NCBI GenBank assembly: GCA_964563155.1
Contig: CAZLVL010000024.1
Coordinates: 1 to 23,495, forward strand
Length of the DNA stretch: 23,495 nucleotides
Reading direction: 5' to 3'
From: DUPQ01 sp964563155
Lineage (GTDB): Bacteria; Bacillota; Clostridia; DUPQ01
A model generated the notes under the pieces. It had not been told where the DNA came from, ran no database searches, and saw only the letters and a program-made list of their open reading frames with translations. Shown here one piece after another: positions 1 through 7,973 of the stretch. Position 1 is the stretch's first letter. The number at the start of each line of letters is the position of its first letter. The position numbers and the translations under genes are program-made.

Positions 1-123
1 TTATTTTACCTTAGCTTGGAGGGTATTCATACACAAACTATTTCACAGTCTCTTACTTATTCTCTTAGAGAAGTTCTAAACTTCTTAAAAGATATCAAAA
101 AAAGGACTATATATCACATATAA
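1..123 (+). CDS. C-terminal fragment of an unidentified protein (5' end outside window)
   Basis: The first plus-strand frame is open from base 1 for 40 codons and stops at TAA 121-123. The peptide looks coding: it is mixed hydrophobic and polar, with an amphipathic helical end (SLREVLNFLKDIKK). The stop lies inside a bidirectional terminator hairpin, as expected for the last gene of a plus-strand transcript converging on the aconitase X cassette. The pattern FYLSLEG followed about 20 residues later by FLK faintly recalls the end of the ACT domain in prephenate dehydratases, but the resemblance is too weak to name the gene. It could be fortuitous, because only 123 bases are visible. Confidence 0.4.
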   Translation, partial: LFYLSLEGIHTQTISQSLTYSLREVLNFLKDIKKRTIYHI

Positions 124-133
124 GTCCTTTTTC
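97..133. terminator. Bidirectional Rho-independent terminator
   Basis: A 10-bp stem (AAAAAGGACT at 99-108 pairs with AGTCCTTTTT at 123-132) encloses an AT-rich inner part. The T-run on the right serves plus-strand transcripts, and the A-run at 97-103 becomes a U-tract for minus-strand transcripts. It sits between two convergent genes: the plus-strand frame ending at 123 and the aconitase X small subunit ending at 198. It probably ends both transcripts. Confidence 0.75.
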
Positions 134-197
134 TTTGCTTCTAACTATTTGTTTTTCCTAGCTAAATGTTTTAGATCTATTATTTAGTTTTTAACTA

Positions 198-647
198 CTA
201 ACCCTCTACTATAACAGTCCCATCTTCATTAATACTAATGGTCATATGGTCCTTAACATAGTTTAAGAAGTCTTCACCTAAGTTATCTATGGTTACAATC
301 TTGTTAGGTGTCCATACATCAGCTAATATAACTCCTGCTGCAGCAATAGAGTCTATGCTTTCACTAAACAACATGGCTGATGGAGCTAGTCCCATAGCAG
401 CTGCACTTTGTAAAACCATACCTCCTGTTGTTGAACCAATGGTCCTTGGAAGACAGAGAACTTTTCCTGTTATTTCCTTTTTGAAGGTATCTGGATTGTT
501 TTGGTCACTGCCTTGGACAATCTTTTTCTTTGCTAGAATACTTTTTTGGAAGGTTGCTAAGGTGTTAACACCCTCTTTAGAAACAAGAGCCTCTCCTTTC
601 ATCTTTCCAGCAACAACATTTCTACCCTTAAACTCTCTTTTAGTCAT
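198..647 (-). CDS. Aconitase X small subunit (swivel domain)
   Basis: This 149-aa protein matches the swivel domain of the aconitase X (AcnX/DUF126) family. It has G-E-A-L-V-S at residues 18-23, the GKVLCLP strand at 61-67, a GSTTGG loop at 71-76 in place of the family's GRGSSSGS-type loop, and GLAPSAM at 86-92. In this family the small subunit docks on the catalytic large subunit and helps close the active site; some lineages carry the two fused. The start is fixed by a GGGGGAAG ribosome binding site a few bases upstream, and the gene overlaps the end of the large subunit gene by 8 bases, so the two are translationally coupled. Characterised AcnX enzymes are dehydratases (cis-3-hydroxy-L-proline or mevalonate 5-phosphate). 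The substrate here cannot be told from sequence. Confidence 0.88.
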   Translation of the reverse strand: MTKREFKGRNVVAGKMKGEALVSKEGVNTLATFQKSILAKKKIVQGSDQNNPDTFKKEITGKVLCLPRTIGSTTGGMVLQSAAAMGLAPSAMLFSESIDSIAAAGVILADVWTPNKIVTIDNLGEDFLNYVKDHMTISINEDGTVIVEG

Positions 648-1932
648 TTACCTTCCCCCTTACCATAATTCTTGCAATTTCTTCATCTGTAAAGTACCTA
701 GCTGTGGTATAGGTTCTTAGTTTATTTGAATTTGTTATAACTGCTCTTTTGCTACTTATGGGATTATTCATATACATCAAAGGACATATGGAAGAAATAT
801 TCACACCAAAGCTTTTTAACTTGCTATAGTATTGGTCATTACTTTTAAACCGCTCTACCACATCAGGTGCAGCTGTAAAGACGGTATCTATGGAAATTTT
901 CTTTTTATCCTCTTTCTTTAGAAGAGCTTCAAGCCTGTCAGTCCAGTCTAACAATTGCTGATAAGATAGATGCGGACAACCAACAAAGCATTTTGAGGGC
1001 TTTTTATCCAACTTGCTCCACATTATGGGATAGTTTTCTTTTACCCTTTCTATTTCTTGGTCATCTATTACATATACTTTGGCCTTATCTTTAATTAAAG
1101 ATTCTTTTTCTTCAAGAGCTTCTGGAGTTAAATTATCCACATGATAAAGGCCAACAGCTCCATTTGATGCTGTAGCTGCTCCCATATCTTTTAGATAGTC
1201 CTTAGTTTTTTTATCAAGCTTATCTCCTAAAAACTTGTCTAAACCTTTAATATATGGAACATCACTCATAACTTTCATACCTATAGCACTTCCTAAGACT
1301 TGTGCTTCTGGCTTTTTACTGGTCTTTACTTCTACAACCCAAGAGGCTTTTCTACCTTGGTCTGTTAACAAATCAAATTCTGGTACAATCCCTAAAATAG
1401 CTCCAAACATCTCCATTAGAGCTGAATTTCTATTGCATCGAGCTCCTATAACTGAGTTGGCATAAACAACTGCAGATGACTCTGCCCAGGACAAGATATC
1501 TCCTTTTTTAGGAATATTTCCCACCTCTTCCATATAGCAGGTGCAAGAAAAAGCTTTGTCATCTTTAAGACCAACCTTTTTAAGTTGCTCTTCATAATCT
1601 TCTTGCTTTCCATACATTATTCCAAAAACTATCTTTTCTAGAAGATTACATTTTACATTTTCATAGTCTATGGGTCTTGGATCTACTGTAAACTTTTCTT
1701 TTGTTTCAATGCCAGATTGATTAATCTCATCCATTATGTCAAAGACCGCTGTCATTAAAGATATACCAAAACTTGTAACAAAGTGGGCTGGAGCATTTAT
1801 CTTTACCATACGGCTTGCATTAAAAACATCACCATACATGACCAAAGACTTCATAATCTTTGCCATAACCTCACCTTGAGAGCCATTTAATATGTCTATT
1901 TCTTCTTTTGTAAGTTGCATTCTGTAATTCAT
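640..1932 (-). CDS. Aconitase X large (catalytic) subunit, dehydratase of unknown substrate
   Basis: This 430-aa protein is the catalytic domain of aconitase X (DUF521). Family landmarks appear in order: LTKEEIDILNGSQGE (7-21), SCTCYMEE with C130 and C132, GDILSWAESSAVVYANSVIGAR (144-165) followed by C166, a G-A-A-T-A-S/GAVGLYHV block (251-264), GCPHLS (318-323) with C315 and C319, and C383-P384. The cysteines are the candidate metal or Fe-S ligands. Known members remove water: cis-3-hydroxy-L-proline dehydratase in bacteria and mevalonate 5-phosphate dehydratase in archaea. Large and small subunits are separate genes here. The start has an AAAGGAG site, and the gene begins 11 bases after the enoate-reductase-like gene. 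No hydroxyproline racemase, proline reductase, UbiD/UbiX or mevalonate gene is nearby, so no known substrate is supported. Confidence 0.9.
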   Translation of the reverse strand: MNYRMQLTKEEIDILNGSQGEVMAKIMKSLVMYGDVFNASRMVKINAPAHFVTSFGISLMTAVFDIMDEINQSGIETKEKFTVDPRPIDYENVKCNLLEKIVFGIMYGKQEDYEEQLKKVGLKDDKAFSCTCYMEEVGNIPKKGDILSWAESSAVVYANSVIGARCNRNSALMEMFGAILGIVPEFDLLTDQGRKASWVVEVKTSKKPEAQVLGSAIGMKVMSDVPYIKGLDKFLGDKLDKKTKDYLKDMGAATASNGAVGLYHVDNLTPEALEEKESLIKDKAKVYVIDDQEIERVKENYPIMWSKLDKKPSKCFVGCPHLSYQQLLDWTDRLEALLKKEDKKKISIDTVFTAAPDVVERFKSNDQYYSKLKSFGVNISSICPLMYMNNPISSKRAVITNSNKLRTYTTARYFTDEEIARIMVRGKVND

Positions 1933-1943
1933 GTCCTTCTCCT

Positions 1944-4205
1944 TTAGATGGATAATCCCACTGCATAACCAGCCTTGGTGGCTTCGAAAACCTTACCTCC
2001 TTTAAAAGAATCACCTATATTAAAGACTTGTGCTTCTTTTAATTCTTTTTGTATTTCATAGAAAAGGTCATCGTTACTGACTCCACCTACAGCCATTACA
2101 ACCATTTCAGCATCAATAAATTGCTCTTCTTCTTCAACCTTAATTTTCTTAGCTAAAGGATTTATTATATTCTCTGGCAAAATGGGGCTCCATGTAATAT
2201 AGGGATTGGGAACAGTTTTAGATACATTTTTCAAAACCTTAACCCCTCCCAACTCATAACTCATAAGCTTGGTACAGTTCATAATATTAACTCCAGCTTC
2301 TTTTAAGTAGTGGATTAAGTATGTCCTGTTTGCTGTACAAGTATGGTTCATAATATAGGGGGTCATTTCAACAATGGTAACCTCCTTATTATGCTCCTTG
2401 CTTAAGAAAAATGCAGCTTCACAACCTACAACCCCTCCTCCTATTACCACAACCTTTTTAATGTCTTTGGCTAGATTAGGATTTTCTAAAATTTCTGCTG
2501 CTTGTACCCTCTTTACTTTTTCATGTCCTGGCAACTTTAAATCAATATCCTTTGTTCCACATGCATAAATAACAGTGTCAAATTTTTCTTTCTTAAGTTT
2601 TGCTGTTTCTGCCCTTGTATTTAACAGTACCTTGAAATCAAAGTTCTTCTCGGTTCTTTCCACAAGCCCTTTAAGATACTCATGATAGTTTTTAATATCA
2701 AATTTAATTTTAGGTTGCCCCCCTGCATTTAGACGACCTCCAATTACACTATCTTGTTCAAAGACTGTTACACTGTGACCTCTTTTTGCAGCAGTAACCC
2801 CTGCCATAATTCCACCAGGGCCAGAGCCAATAACTGCAACCTTCTTTTTAATCACAGCTGGTGCTGGATTTTTAGGATAGATATGCTCAAAAGCAGTTCT
2901 AGGATTAACTGCACATTGAGGATGTCCACCTTCTACAAACTCATTAATGCAGCCTTCTTGACAACCTATACAAGGAATAATTTCTTTTACCCTTCCTGTT
3001 CTAGTTTTGTTTACCCAATCAGGATCAGCTAACAAAGGCCTTCCTAGCATTACCATATCTGCTTTTTCATCCATTAGCACCTTTTCAGCTACATCTGGAT
3101 AACCTAATTTACCTACTGCTACTACAGGTACTTTTATGCCAGCATTAGATAATATATTGTTTTTCTCAAAGTAGTCTTTAACAATTTTTGAAACTGGGGC
3201 AAAGCAAGCTGGAGGCATTCCTTCTGGAGGATGTGGTAACCACCAGTTGTCATAACAGCCTAAATCAACGTCAAATATATCTACTCCCTTAGCTACCAGG
3301 TTTTTCATATAATCCAAGGTCATATCCACAGTCCTGCCATTTTTGAATTTTTTAAGGGCTGGAATATTCATGGTATCACCATATGTTTCATTTAAGGCTA
3401 AAGAAAGATCAATTCTGTACATAATAGGGTAAGCATCTCCGGTTCTTTTTCTAATCTCTTCTATCATGTCCAAACCAAATTTTTGCCAATCAGAATACCT
3501 TCCTAGTTTTCTTCTATTGAAGGCAGGATTGGTCATTTGTTCTAATAAATAGCCTTCATGTCCATGGAGATAAACTCCATCAAGACCAAAAGCTTTAGCA
3601 TCAGCAGCTGCTTGACCAATATTTTTTATAATCTTTTTACAAGCTGAATCTGTCAAAGGCATACAAGGAATTTGGTGCATATACCAGTTTGGATTAACCG
3701 AAGCGGAAACTGGAAACTTAAACTGGTTGGTAAGGCATTGTGGATTTCCCACTCTACCTAAGCCTGGTGTCAATTGCACAAAAATCCTAGCCCCATAAGA
3801 GTGAACAGAGTGTGCTAAATTTCTCCAACCCATATAGACGGTTCTAGATCTGTCTATTCTAGGAAAGTAGGTAAGTTTGTCTAGTTCAATTAAGGAATGG
3901 TCAATTCCATAACTAACAGGAATTAAGCCGGTGGTCAAAAGCCCTACCCCACCTTTTGCTCTTTCTGTGAAGTAAGCAATCATTTTTTCATTAGGTCGTC
4001 CCGTCTCTTCAGCCATGTTTATATTGCCCATAGGAGCCATTACAAGCCTATTTTTAAGGGTCAGTTTGTTGATTTTTATGGGAGAAAACATAAGTGGGTA
4101 GGGTGCATATTTATCACTCATATCTGCTCTTGAAAAATCTTTTTCCTCATTAAACCAGTCTCCATAACTATCCACTAGTTTTTGGATACTTTCATCTTTT
4201 CTCAT
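1944..4205 (-). CDS. OYE-family [4Fe-4S] flavoprotein, 2-enoate reductase-like
   Basis: This 753-aa enzyme has the three-part layout of 2-enoate and 2,4-dienoyl-CoA reductases. An FMN-binding TIM barrel (about 38-400) starts at SPIKINKLTLKNRLVMAPM. A cluster motif C412-x2-C415-x3-C419-x11-C431 binds [4Fe-4S]. FAD and NAD(P)H Rossmann folds follow, with GSGPGG at 460-465 and GGGVVG at 589-594. The barrel carries H214-G-H-E217-GYLLEQ where other OYE enzymes carry HxxH/N; a HEGYLL form occurs in enoate-reductase-like members as I recall them. The family passes electrons from NAD(P)H through FAD and Fe-S to FMN to reduce an activated C=C bond. The protein is longer than typical members, with about 35 extra N-terminal residues. 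It starts at ATG behind an AGGAGG site, 21 bases after the dehydratase gene upstream, and is followed by both aconitase X subunits. Substrate unknown. Confidence 0.85.
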   Translation of the reverse strand: MRKDESIQKLVDSYGDWFNEEKDFSRADMSDKYAPYPLMFSPIKINKLTLKNRLVMAPMGNINMAEETGRPNEKMIAYFTERAKGGVGLLTTGLIPVSYGIDHSLIELDKLTYFPRIDRSRTVYMGWRNLAHSVHSYGARIFVQLTPGLGRVGNPQCLTNQFKFPVSASVNPNWYMHQIPCMPLTDSACKKIIKNIGQAAADAKAFGLDGVYLHGHEGYLLEQMTNPAFNRRKLGRYSDWQKFGLDMIEEIRKRTGDAYPIMYRIDLSLALNETYGDTMNIPALKKFKNGRTVDMTLDYMKNLVAKGVDIFDVDLGCYDNWWLPHPPEGMPPACFAPVSKIVKDYFEKNNILSNAGIKVPVVAVGKLGYPDVAEKVLMDEKADMVMLGRPLLADPDWVNKTRTGRVKEIIPCIGCQEGCINEFVEGGHPQCAVNPRTAFEHIYPKNPAPAVIKKKVAVIGSGPGGIMAGVTAAKRGHSVTVFEQDSVIGGRLNAGGQPKIKFDIKNYHEYLKGLVERTEKNFDFKVLLNTRAETAKLKKEKFDTVIYACGTKDIDLKLPGHEKVKRVQAAEILENPNLAKDIKKVVVIGGGVVGCEAAFFLSKEHNKEVTIVEMTPYIMNHTCTANRTYLIHYLKEAGVNIMNCTKLMSYELGGVKVLKNVSKTVPNPYITWSPILPENIINPLAKKIKVEEEEQFIDAEMVVMAVGGVSNDDLFYEIQKELKEAQVFNIGDSFKGGKVFEATKAGYAVGLSI

Positions 4206-4226
4206 ATTCTTCCTCCTAAAGTTTAT

Positions 4227-6092
4227 TTAATTTTCTTGCTCTGTATCTTCAGCATACGAAGGTATTACCCTTTGTAATAATTCCTTGATTTTTGAAGTAT
4301 CATCTTCAGATAGATTTCTAAACTCTTCTAAGGTTTGATAAAAAACTTTTTCATCAAAATCTACACAACGACCTATAAATATTAGGTTGTTAGGTGTTTT
4401 TTCTATTCCTTCTTCATCCATTAAAAGCTCTTCATAAAGTTTTTCTCCAGGCCTTAGTCCTGTTATTTCTATTTTTATTTCCTCATGTGGAACTTTGCCA
4501 GAAAGTTTTATCATATTAATGGCCATATCATATATTTTTACTGGCTCTCCCATGTCTAAAACAAATATTTCGCCCCCTGTGGCATAAAAGCCAGCTTGTA
4601 AGACTAAAGAAACAGCCTCTGGTATTGTCATAAAATACCTAGTAATTTCTTTATCCGTTACAGTTACTGGTCCACCTTCTTTTATTTGTTTTCTAAAAAT
4701 TGGGATTACTGAGCCATTTGAATCTAATACATTTCCAAAGCGAACAGCCACAAACTCTGTAGAAGATTTCTTGTCAAAAGACTGGATTATCATTTCGCAT
4801 ATTCTTTTACTGGCTCCCATAACACTGGTTGGCTTTACAGCCTTATCAGTAGAAATCATTATAAATTTCTTTGTATTGTATTTGTCTGCCACCTCTACCA
4901 AATTTAAGGTACCAAAGACATTGTTTTTAATTGCTTCAAAAGGACTTAACTCCATTAAAGGAACGTGCTTATGGGCAGCAGCATGAAAAACATAATCAGG
5001 GCTATATGTTTTAAAAAGAAAATCTAATCTCTTTTTTTCCCGAATATCGGTAACCATTGTCTTAACTAGAATTTCTGGATGCCTTTTTTCTATTTCTAAT
5101 TGCATTTCATACATGTCATTTTCATTTATATCTAAAAGAAGCAAACAATTAGGTTTATGTTTTGCAACTTGCCTACATAACTCGGTTCCAATTGAACCAC
5201 TTGCCCCTGTTATTAAAATTCTCTTGTTTTTCACATAAGACATTACTTCTTGTACATTTATATCCACTGTGGCTCTTCCTAAAAGATCTTCAATCTCTAC
5301 ATCCTTTAAGTCTGAAAACCTAACCTGGTCTGTAATAATCTGATACATGCCTGGTATAGTTTTTAAGAGGCATCTAGTTTCTTTGCAAATATTGTAAATC
5401 TCTTTTTTCTCTTGTCCACTAGCAGAAGGTATGGCTATAACTATTTCATCTATCTTGTATTTTTCTGCAGAAGAAATTATTTGGTCCCTACCTCCAACTA
5501 TTTTAATTCCAGAAATATATAATCCATGTAATTCTCTTTTATCATCTATAATGCAAACAACCTTAGAATTTAAGGAAAGATTTCCCTTAATTTCTCTAAT
5601 AATCATATTGCCAGCATCTCCGGCTCCAATAATCATTATCTTCTTAATACCTTTTTCAAAGATGGTTTCATTTAATAAATATCTTAAAAACCTATAACTA
5701 AAACGAATACCAAAAACTAAAGTGACTAAAACTAGCCATGAATACATTATTACGCTTCTAGGTTGCTGCAAATTCATCCAAGAAGTTAGGATTACTTTTA
5801 TAACAGTAGATAAAGAACAGGCTAAAACAATATTAAAAAGCTCTTTAATAGATGCATATTTCCAAAGACCTTTATACAAACCAAAGAGTGAGAAAATTAA
5901 CAAGGTAACAAGAGTATCAATCCATAAAAAACTTTGCGCTCTTTCTAAATAAACAATATCAATTTTTGATAAATTTAATTCGAATCTTACAAAAATAGCA
6001 ATAAAAGTAGATAGGTTGATGACAAAAGCGTCTGCAACTAAAAGAAAAATCTTGCGTATAACTAAATCTCCCTTTTTTATTTTGTTTTTCAA
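4227..6092 (-). CDS. Membrane-bound UDP-sugar 4,6-dehydratase (CapD/WbpM/PglF family)
   Basis: This 621-aa polysaccharide biosynthesis protein has about four N-terminal membrane helices (roughly 12-36, 57-75, 86-104, 113-131). A first nucleotide-binding fold follows, with GAGDAG at 156-161, then an extended SDR domain with TGASGSIG at 295-302. The SDR catalytic region reads STDK (414-417) and M425-x3-K429. Met replaces the usual Tyr, as is characteristic of the WbpM/CapD/PglF group, which converts UDP-GlcNAc to UDP-4-keto-6-deoxy sugars. It should act at the inner face of the membrane and supply a deoxy or amino sugar for surface glycan. The start codon is TTG; a GAGGAG site lies 10 bases upstream and no nearby ATG exists. 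It lies 7 bases after the Wzy/WaaL-like gene and is co-transcribed with it. Confidence 0.9.
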   Translation of the reverse strand: MKNKIKKGDLVIRKIFLLVADAFVINLSTFIAIFVRFELNLSKIDIVYLERAQSFLWIDTLVTLLIFSLFGLYKGLWKYASIKELFNIVLACSLSTVIKVILTSWMNLQQPRSVIMYSWLVLVTLVFGIRFSYRFLRYLLNETIFEKGIKKIMIIGAGDAGNMIIREIKGNLSLNSKVVCIIDDKRELHGLYISGIKIVGGRDQIISSAEKYKIDEIVIAIPSASGQEKKEIYNICKETRCLLKTIPGMYQIITDQVRFSDLKDVEIEDLLGRATVDINVQEVMSYVKNKRILITGASGSIGTELCRQVAKHKPNCLLLLDINENDMYEMQLEIEKRHPEILVKTMVTDIREKKRLDFLFKTYSPDYVFHAAAHKHVPLMELSPFEAIKNNVFGTLNLVEVADKYNTKKFIMISTDKAVKPTSVMGASKRICEMIIQSFDKKSSTEFVAVRFGNVLDSNGSVIPIFRKQIKEGGPVTVTDKEITRYFMTIPEAVSLVLQAGFYATGGEIFVLDMGEPVKIYDMAINMIKLSGKVPHEEIKIEITGLRPGEKLYEELLMDEEGIEKTPNNLIFIGRCVDFDEKVFYQTLEEFRNLSEDDTSKIKELLQRVIPSYAEDTEQEN

Positions 6093-6099
6093 AACTTAT

Positions 6100-7719
6100 C
6101 TACTCCTCTATTTTCCTCTCTTTATGATCCACTAAGAGAGCAGCTAACATTCCAAAAATAATCCAACCGTATGGAGATACGATGGGTACCCCTATATTAA
6201 AAACTGCTTGGCCACAAAAACATAGTCCAGTAGTAGCTAGGGCTACTACAAGAGGCTGGTCAAATTTCTTAAAAGATCTGAAAAAGAGGGATACTTGAAA
6301 GGTTAAATAGGAAACAAGCCCTAAAATCCCAGTAGTAACCAAAACTTGAAGGTAATCATTGTGCAACTTGTCAAAGATTACATTGCTACGTTCCATACTA
6401 ACCTTATATTCTTCTATCATCCACAAGTCTCGGATAGTATCTGGTCCATGACCTAAAATAGGTTTTTCCTTAAAGAACCTATAGCCTACTTTCCATGCAT
6501 ATATTCTACTTGATCCAAAGTCATCACTTATATTGCCTTTTAGGATTTGACCCATTTCATACAAGATGGTCATAACAGACCTTCTTGGAGGCCTTGTTTC
6601 CATGGACATGGCATATTTAACAACACCAAGGCCTGCAACAATAGCCAGGGCATAGTAAAAAACAGGCCAAATAAATTTCTTTTCTACTTTTACATACTTA
6701 CCTACAAAGAGTATGGTTAAACTTATAACTAGAAAGCCCATGGCCCCTAAGAAAAAGAGGTCACTCCAAAAATCTTTGAAAAAGACAAAATCCCTAGTAC
6801 CAATTCCTGCAATTTGCCCTTCTAAATATACTAAAAAGGCTAATAAAGAAAACATTTGAAAAATTCTAGATGCAGAAATTCTATCCTTAGCTATAAAGGG
6901 AAACATTAGCCCTACTGAACCAATCATACCTACAAATCCACTTCTTACCTTCATAAGGATTACTAAATAAAAGGCAAAGCCTGCTGCAGCCATATAAAGA
7001 AATCTCCAAAACTTCTCTTTGCTTTGACAATACATAACTGTAAATAGGATTATTGGTACAACCAAATAGGTGGAAACAACGTCAATGTTTCCTATGGTAG
7101 ATATAAAGCTACGGCCATATCTTGTTATGTCATAGGTGATAGCGCCAACATAGTAGCCATTTATTTGCATTATACCTAGCAAGGAGACCGGTATTGATGC
7201 AGCTGCAAAAATCTTTAACTCCCATTTGTTAACATAGGTTCTTGATAGTATAAAAAAGGTAGATATGTATAAAAGCTGTATTAAAAAGCCTTCATTTCTA
7301 GCTTTAACACCCATAAAAGCAGAATACCTGTATTCTGAAAAAATTGCGGATATAAAAGCTATAAGGGTATAGGAAATAAGGGCAATATCGGTTACTGATA
7401 CATTCCTTACTGCTCCTTTGAAGTAAGCTAGATTAACTTGCTTTTCCTTTATCTTATCCACAAAGCCTACAATTAATAAAATAAGCCATAACCCAAACAT
7501 AGCTATTAATGTATAAAGTTTGGTCGCTGTAATATCAGCATAGGCATTTTTGCTAATAATTAAGGCAAAAGACGAAAGAAACAAATATAAAAATGCAGAT
7601 GTTGCAATTTCAAAGTAGCTTTGTTTCCTTAGGTCATGAATGGGGGTAAAAATGCTTTTAATTAGTTGATTAAATTTTAGTTCCTTTTCAGAACTTTTTT
7701 TACTTTTTTTCTTCATCAT
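6100..7719 (-). CDS. O-antigen ligase/polymerase-like (Wzy/WaaL) membrane protein
   Basis: This 539-aa polytopic membrane protein has about 11-12 predicted helices. Wzy_C/O-antigen ligase hallmarks are the KVRSGFVGMIGSVGL segment near 257-271, ILGHGPDTI at 421-429, and H453-N454-D455-YLQVL followed by GILGLVSYL at 464-472, after a large external loop. Such proteins polymerise undecaprenyl-linked oligosaccharide units or transfer finished glycan to an acceptor. In a Gram-positive setting a Wzy-like polymerase, or attachment of a surface glycan, is the better reading; sequence alone does not separate these. Tandem ATG codons (7719 and 7716) follow a weak ribosome binding site and a short leader from the promoter at 7752-7780. 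It is the first gene of the five-gene minus-strand run down to 198. Confidence 0.85.
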   Translation of the reverse strand: MMKKKSKKSSEKELKFNQLIKSIFTPIHDLRKQSYFEIATSAFLYLFLSSFALIISKNAYADITATKLYTLIAMFGLWLILLIVGFVDKIKEKQVNLAYFKGAVRNVSVTDIALISYTLIAFISAIFSEYRYSAFMGVKARNEGFLIQLLYISTFFILSRTYVNKWELKIFAAASIPVSLLGIMQINGYYVGAITYDITRYGRSFISTIGNIDVVSTYLVVPIILFTVMYCQSKEKFWRFLYMAAAGFAFYLVILMKVRSGFVGMIGSVGLMFPFIAKDRISASRIFQMFSLLAFLVYLEGQIAGIGTRDFVFFKDFWSDLFFLGAMGFLVISLTILFVGKYVKVEKKFIWPVFYYALAIVAGLGVVKYAMSMETRPPRRSVMTILYEMGQILKGNISDDFGSSRIYAWKVGYRFFKEKPILGHGPDTIRDLWMIEEYKVSMERSNVIFDKLHNDYLQVLVTTGILGLVSYLTFQVSLFFRSFKKFDQPLVVALATTGLCFCGQAVFNIGVPIVSPYGWIIFGMLAALLVDHKERKIEE

Positions 7720-7751
7720 ACACTCATTTTCTTTTTATTAAGGCAAGTCAA

Positions 7752-7780
7752 ATTATATATTAGAAGTGCTTTCTTTTCAA
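7752..7780 (-). promoter_or_regulatory. Sigma-A-type promoter for the wzy-capD-enoate reductase-aconitase X run
   Basis: Read on the minus strand: -35 TTGAAA (7780-7775), a 17-bp spacer and -10 TATAAT (7757-7752). Transcription would begin near 7745, leaving a leader of about 25 bases before the ATG at 7719. The promoter is close to consensus and correctly spaced. It is the only convincing promoter found ahead of the five minus-strand genes, which follow one another with gaps of 7, 21 and 11 bases and one overlap. Confidence 0.65.
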
Positions 7781-7914
7781 GAATATGTTTTTGAAGCTTG
7801 ATTAAAAACTATTTACTTTTCATTTCCCTTTATCTTCCTTTTTTGGTAAACTAAAGACCTAGTCCTTTTGATTTTACAATTATCTTTCTCTTAATATTTT
7901 TGCAATATGCCTGT

Positions 7915-7943
7915 TTGCAAAAAAGATTCTTGTAATATATAAT
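7915..7943 (+). promoter_or_regulatory. Sigma-A-type promoter for the tyrosine kinase trio
   Basis: -35 TTGCAA (7915-7920), a 17-bp spacer and -10 TATAAT (7938-7943) lie upstream of the chain-length adaptor gene. GGAGG at 7965-7969 is the ribosome binding site for the ATG at 7974. The -10 region shares the 13-base string TAATATATAATTT with the divergent promoter. The rest of the 254-bp gap (7720-7973) shows no gene or clear operator. Confidence 0.65.
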
Positions 7944-7973
7944 TTATGGACGCATAAACTTTATGGAGGCATC

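Noticed and set aside
1133..1141. Perfect DnaA box TTATCCACA
   Set aside because: Single copy inside the aconitase X coding sequence, with no cluster or AT-rich unwinding region; chance match.
640..1932. Aconitase X as mevalonate 5-phosphate dehydratase of the archaeal-type mevalonate pathway
   Set aside because: No UbiD-like decarboxylase, prenyl-FMN synthase or mevalonate gene is nearby, and Firmicutes normally use other isoprenoid routes.
7454..7462. Second perfect DnaA box TTATCCACA
   Set aside because: Isolated inside the Wzy/WaaL-like gene, 6 kb from the other copy; not an origin.
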